Program-made: the position numbers and the translations under genes
In this document: in pieces, positions 61,139 through 64,000 of the stretch
Layout of the letters: each line of letters opens with the position of its first letter
Position numbering within the stretch: the first letter of the stretch is position 1
Notes under the pieces: generated by a model
What the model saw: only the letters and a program-made list of their open reading frames with translations
Databases searched by the model: none
What the model was told of the DNA's origin: nothing
Source: Xylocopa sonorina
Lineage: Eukaryota; Arthropoda; Insecta; Hymenoptera; Apidae
DNA: 64,000 nt
Assembly: GCF_050948175.1 (NCBI RefSeq)
Contig: NW_027490122.1
Span: forward strand, 806,001 to 870,000
Reading direction: 5' to 3'

Positions 61139-64000
61139 ATGAATGAAAATGCGACACTTCCTTGCAAGGAAATAGCGTTTGCAGATGTCTACTTATCGTA
61201 GGGATGGAGTTCTAATGCTTCTTAAAACGTGAAATCGCATCTCATTTCTATGTTTTATGGTAAGATATAATATGATTTGCGAAGTGTTATGTATTCCTCG
61301 TCTACACTTCAAATGAATGAAAATGCGACACTTCCTTGCAAGGAAATAGCGTTTGCAGATGTCTACTTATCGTAGGGATGGAGTTCTAATGCTTCTTAAA
61401 ACGTGATATCGCATCTCATATCTATGTTTCAAGATGAGATATAATATTCATTGCGAAGTGTTATGCATTCCTCGTCTACGATTCAAATGGATGTAAATGC
61501 GACACTTCCTTGCCAGGACATAGCGTTTGCAGATGTCTACGTATCGAAGCAATAGAGTTCTTATGTTACTTAAAACGCGACATCGCATCTCATTTCTATG
61601 TTTCATGGTAAGATATAATATGATTTGCGAAGTGTCATGTATTCCTCGTCTACACTTCAAATGAACGTGAATGCGACATTTCCTCGCTAGGAAATGGCGT
61701 TTGCAGATGTCTACTTATCGTAGGGATGGAGTTCTAATGCTTCTTAAAACGTGATATCGCATCTCATATCTATGTTTCAAGATAAGATATAATATCCATT
61801 GCGAAGTGTTATGCATTCCTCGTCTACGATTCAAATGGATGTAAATGTGACACTTCCTTGCCAGGACATAGCGTTTGCAGATGTCTACGTATCGAAGCAA
61901 TAGAGTTCTTATGTTACTTAAAACGCGATATCGCATCTCATTTCTATGTTTCGTGGTAAGATATAATATGATTTGCGAAGCGTCATGTATTCCTCGTCTA
62001 CACTTCAAATGAATGTAAATGCGACACTTCCTTGCTAGGAAATAGCGTCTGCCGATGTCTAGGTATCGTAGCAATAGATTTCTAATGCTTCTTAAAACGC
62101 GATATCGCATCTCATTTCTATGTTTCATGGTAAGATATAATATGATTTGCGAAGTGTCATGTATTACTCGTCTACACTTCAAATGAATGTAATTGCTACA
62201 CTTCCTTGCTAGGAAATAACGATTGCAGATGTCTACGTATCGTAGCAATAGCTTTCTAATGCTTCTTAAAACGCGATATCGCATCTCATTTCTATGTTCC
62301 ATGGTAGGATATAATATGATTTGCGAAGTGTTATGTATTCCTCGTCTACACTTCAAATGAATGTAAATGCGACACTTCCTTGCAAAGAAATAGCGTTTGC
62401 AGATGTCTACGTATCGTAGCAATAGATTTCTAATGCTTCTTAAAACGCGATATCGCATCTCATTTCTATGTTTCATGGTAAGATATAATATGATTTGCGA
62501 AGTGTCATGTATTCCTCGTCTACACTTCAAATGAATGTGAATGCGACATTTCCTCGCTAGGAAATAGCGTTTGCAGATGTCTACGTATCGTAGCAATAGA
62601 TTTCTAATGCTTCTTAAAGCGCGATATCGCATCTCATTTCTATGTTGCATGGTAAGATATAACATGATTTGCGAAGTGTTATGTATTCCTCGTCTACACT
62701 TCAAATGAATGAAAATGCGACACTTCCTTGCAAGGAAATAGCGTTTGCAGATGTCTACTTATCGTAGGGATGGAGTTCTAATGCTCCTTAAAACGTGATA
62801 TCGCATCTCATTTCTATGTTTTATGGTAAGATATAATATGCTTTGCGAAGTGTCATGTATTCCTCGTCCACACTTCAAATGAATGTAAATGCGACACTTC
62901 CTTGCTAGGAAATAGCGTCTGCCGATGTCTAGGTATCGTAGCAATAGATTTCTAATGCTTCTTAAAACGCGATATCGCATCTCATTTCTATGTCTCATGG
63001 TAAGATATAATATGATTTGCGAAGTGTCATGTATTACTCGTCTACACTTCAAATGAATGTAATTGCTACACTTCCTTGCTAGGAAATAACGATTGCAGAT
63101 GTCTACGTATCGTAGCAATAGCTTTCTAATGCTTCTTAAAACGCGATATCGCATCTCATTTCTATGTTCCATGGTAGGATATAATATGATTTGCGAAGTG
63201 TTATGTATTCCTCGTCTACACTTCAAATGAATGTAAATGCGACACTTCCTTGCAAAGAAATAGCGTTTGCAGATGTCTACGTATCGTAGCAATAGATTTC
63301 TAATGCTTCTTAAAACGCGATTTCGCATCTCATTTCTATGTTTCATGGTAAGATATAATATGATTTGCGAAGTGTCATGTATTCCTCGTCTACACTTCAA
63401 ATGAATGTGAATGCGACATTTCCTCGCTAGGAAATAGCGTTTGCAGATGTCTACGTATCGTAGCAATAGATTTCTAATGCTTCTTAAAGCGCGATATCGC
63501 ATCTCATTTCTATGTTGCATGGTAAGATATAACATGATTTGCGAAGTGTTATGTATTCCTCGTCTACACTTCAAATGAATGAAAATGCGACACTTCCTTG
63601 CAAGGAAATAGCGTTTGCAGATGTCGACTTATCGTAGGGATGGAGTTCTAATGCTTCTTAAAACGTGATATCGCATCTCATTTCTATGTTTTATGGTAAG
63701 ATATAATATGATTTGCGAAGTGTTATGTATTCCTCGTCTACACTTCAAATGAATGAAAATGCGACACTTCCTTGCAAGGAAATAGCGTTTGCAGATGTCT
63801 ACTTATCGTAGGGATGGAGTTCTAATGCTTCTTAAAACGTGATATCGCATCTCATATCTATGTTTCAAGATGAGATATAATATTCATTGCGAAGTGTTAT
63901 GCATTCCTCGTCTACTATTCAAATGGATGTAAATGCGACACTTCCTTGCCAGGACATAGCGATTGCAGATGTCTACGTATCGAAGCAATAGTGTTCTTAT
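60942..64000 (+). repeat. 23-monomer higher-order repeat unit, copy 2 (cut by the window edge)
   Basis: It matches 56,940-59,998 throughout. Noted differences include GCTTCTTAAAACGCG against GCTCCTTAAAACGTG near 62,785, TGATTTGCG against TGCTTTGCG near 62,839 and TCGTCTACAC against TCGTCCACAC near 62,867. It should continue for about 940 bp beyond the window. Confidence 0.9.

Larger units (their letters stand above)
55184..64000 (+). repeat. Homogenised 174-bp satellite, right-arm monomer class
   Basis: Monomers carry TGATTTGCGAAGTG and TCGTCTACACTTCAAATGAATG where the left arm has TTCATTGCGAAGTG and CGTATTCACTTCAAAAGAATG. Variants are few and recur in fixed order, so this is the most homogenised part of the window. 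Further internal spacings are 1,566 bp (9 monomers, about 56,041-56,860 against 57,607-58,426) and 870 bp (5 monomers). The array runs past the right edge. Confidence 0.95.

Noticed and set aside
1..64000. CENP-B box (TTCGNNNNANNCGGG pattern) in the monomer
   Set aside because: TTCG words occur, for example in TTTCGTGATAAG, but the downstream CGGG half is absent from the monomer types I examined.
1..64000. CRISPR array
   Set aside because: The repetition is continuous and tandem with no alternation of short repeats and unique spacers, and the context is eukaryotic.
1..64000. Telomeric repeats (TTAGG or TTAGGG)
   Set aside because: Single TTAGG words occur by chance, but there is no tandem run.

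Overview
This window is eukaryotic satellite DNA, not a gene-dense region. About 57 of the 64 kb is one AT-rich tandem repeat with a 174-bp monomer, roughly 330 monomers in all. A non-satellite island of about 6 kb (41.3-47.1 kb) interrupts it, and an old solo LTR lies just beyond the island. The spliceosomal intron of about 120 bp, the solo LTR of the arthropod gypsy style, the inverted-repeat element and the AT-rich base composition suggest an arthropod, most likely an insect. The species cannot be fixed from the sequence. Higher-order repeats, orientation switches, few genes and decayed array edges suggest centromeric or pericentromeric heterochromatin; this is an inference.

Layout. 1-12.1 kb: satellite in forward orientation, with a higher-order repeat (HOR) about 28 monomers (4.87 kb) long, a 6-monomer HOR and a 12-monomer-spaced third copy. 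12.1-15.93 kb: the same satellite inverted. 15.93-40.64 kb: forward orientation, with successive local HOR families (7-, 8- and 17-mer at 16-20 kb; 17-mer family at 20-32 kb; 4-mer and about 33-mer at 32-39 kb). 40.64-41.31 kb: strongly diverged monomers of about 179 bp, where the array decays into the island.

41.31-47.1 kb, the island: a 1,366-bp solo LTR with a GTAC target duplication (42,200-43,565), a candidate inverted-repeat element (43,620-44,646), one plausible two-exon minus-strand gene for a 132-residue membrane-anchored coiled-coil protein (45,330-45,850), a transposon-like terminus touching that gene's start (45,858 onward), and a weak candidate for a tiny plus-strand two-exon gene (46,395-46,617). 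47.1-47.31 kb: decayed forward satellite. 47,309-48,055: a diverged, 3'-truncated copy of the same LTR family. 48.06-51.72 kb: inverted satellite. 51.72-64 kb: forward satellite that becomes more homogeneous to the right, ending in a 23-monomer (4,002 bp) HOR present in one full and one partial, nearly identical copy.

No rRNA, tRNA, CRISPR, prokaryotic operon or viral gene was found. The long minus-strand open frames at 55-64 kb (up to 418 codons) arise because 174 bp equals 58 codons and two stop codons were lost in the right-hand monomer class. They are best read as a by-product of array homogenisation, but the pattern can be tested. The most interesting structural features are the three short dyads in each monomer, the mosaic of HOR periods with graded homogenisation, the four orientation switches, and the gene-bearing island enclosed by oppositely oriented decayed satellite.
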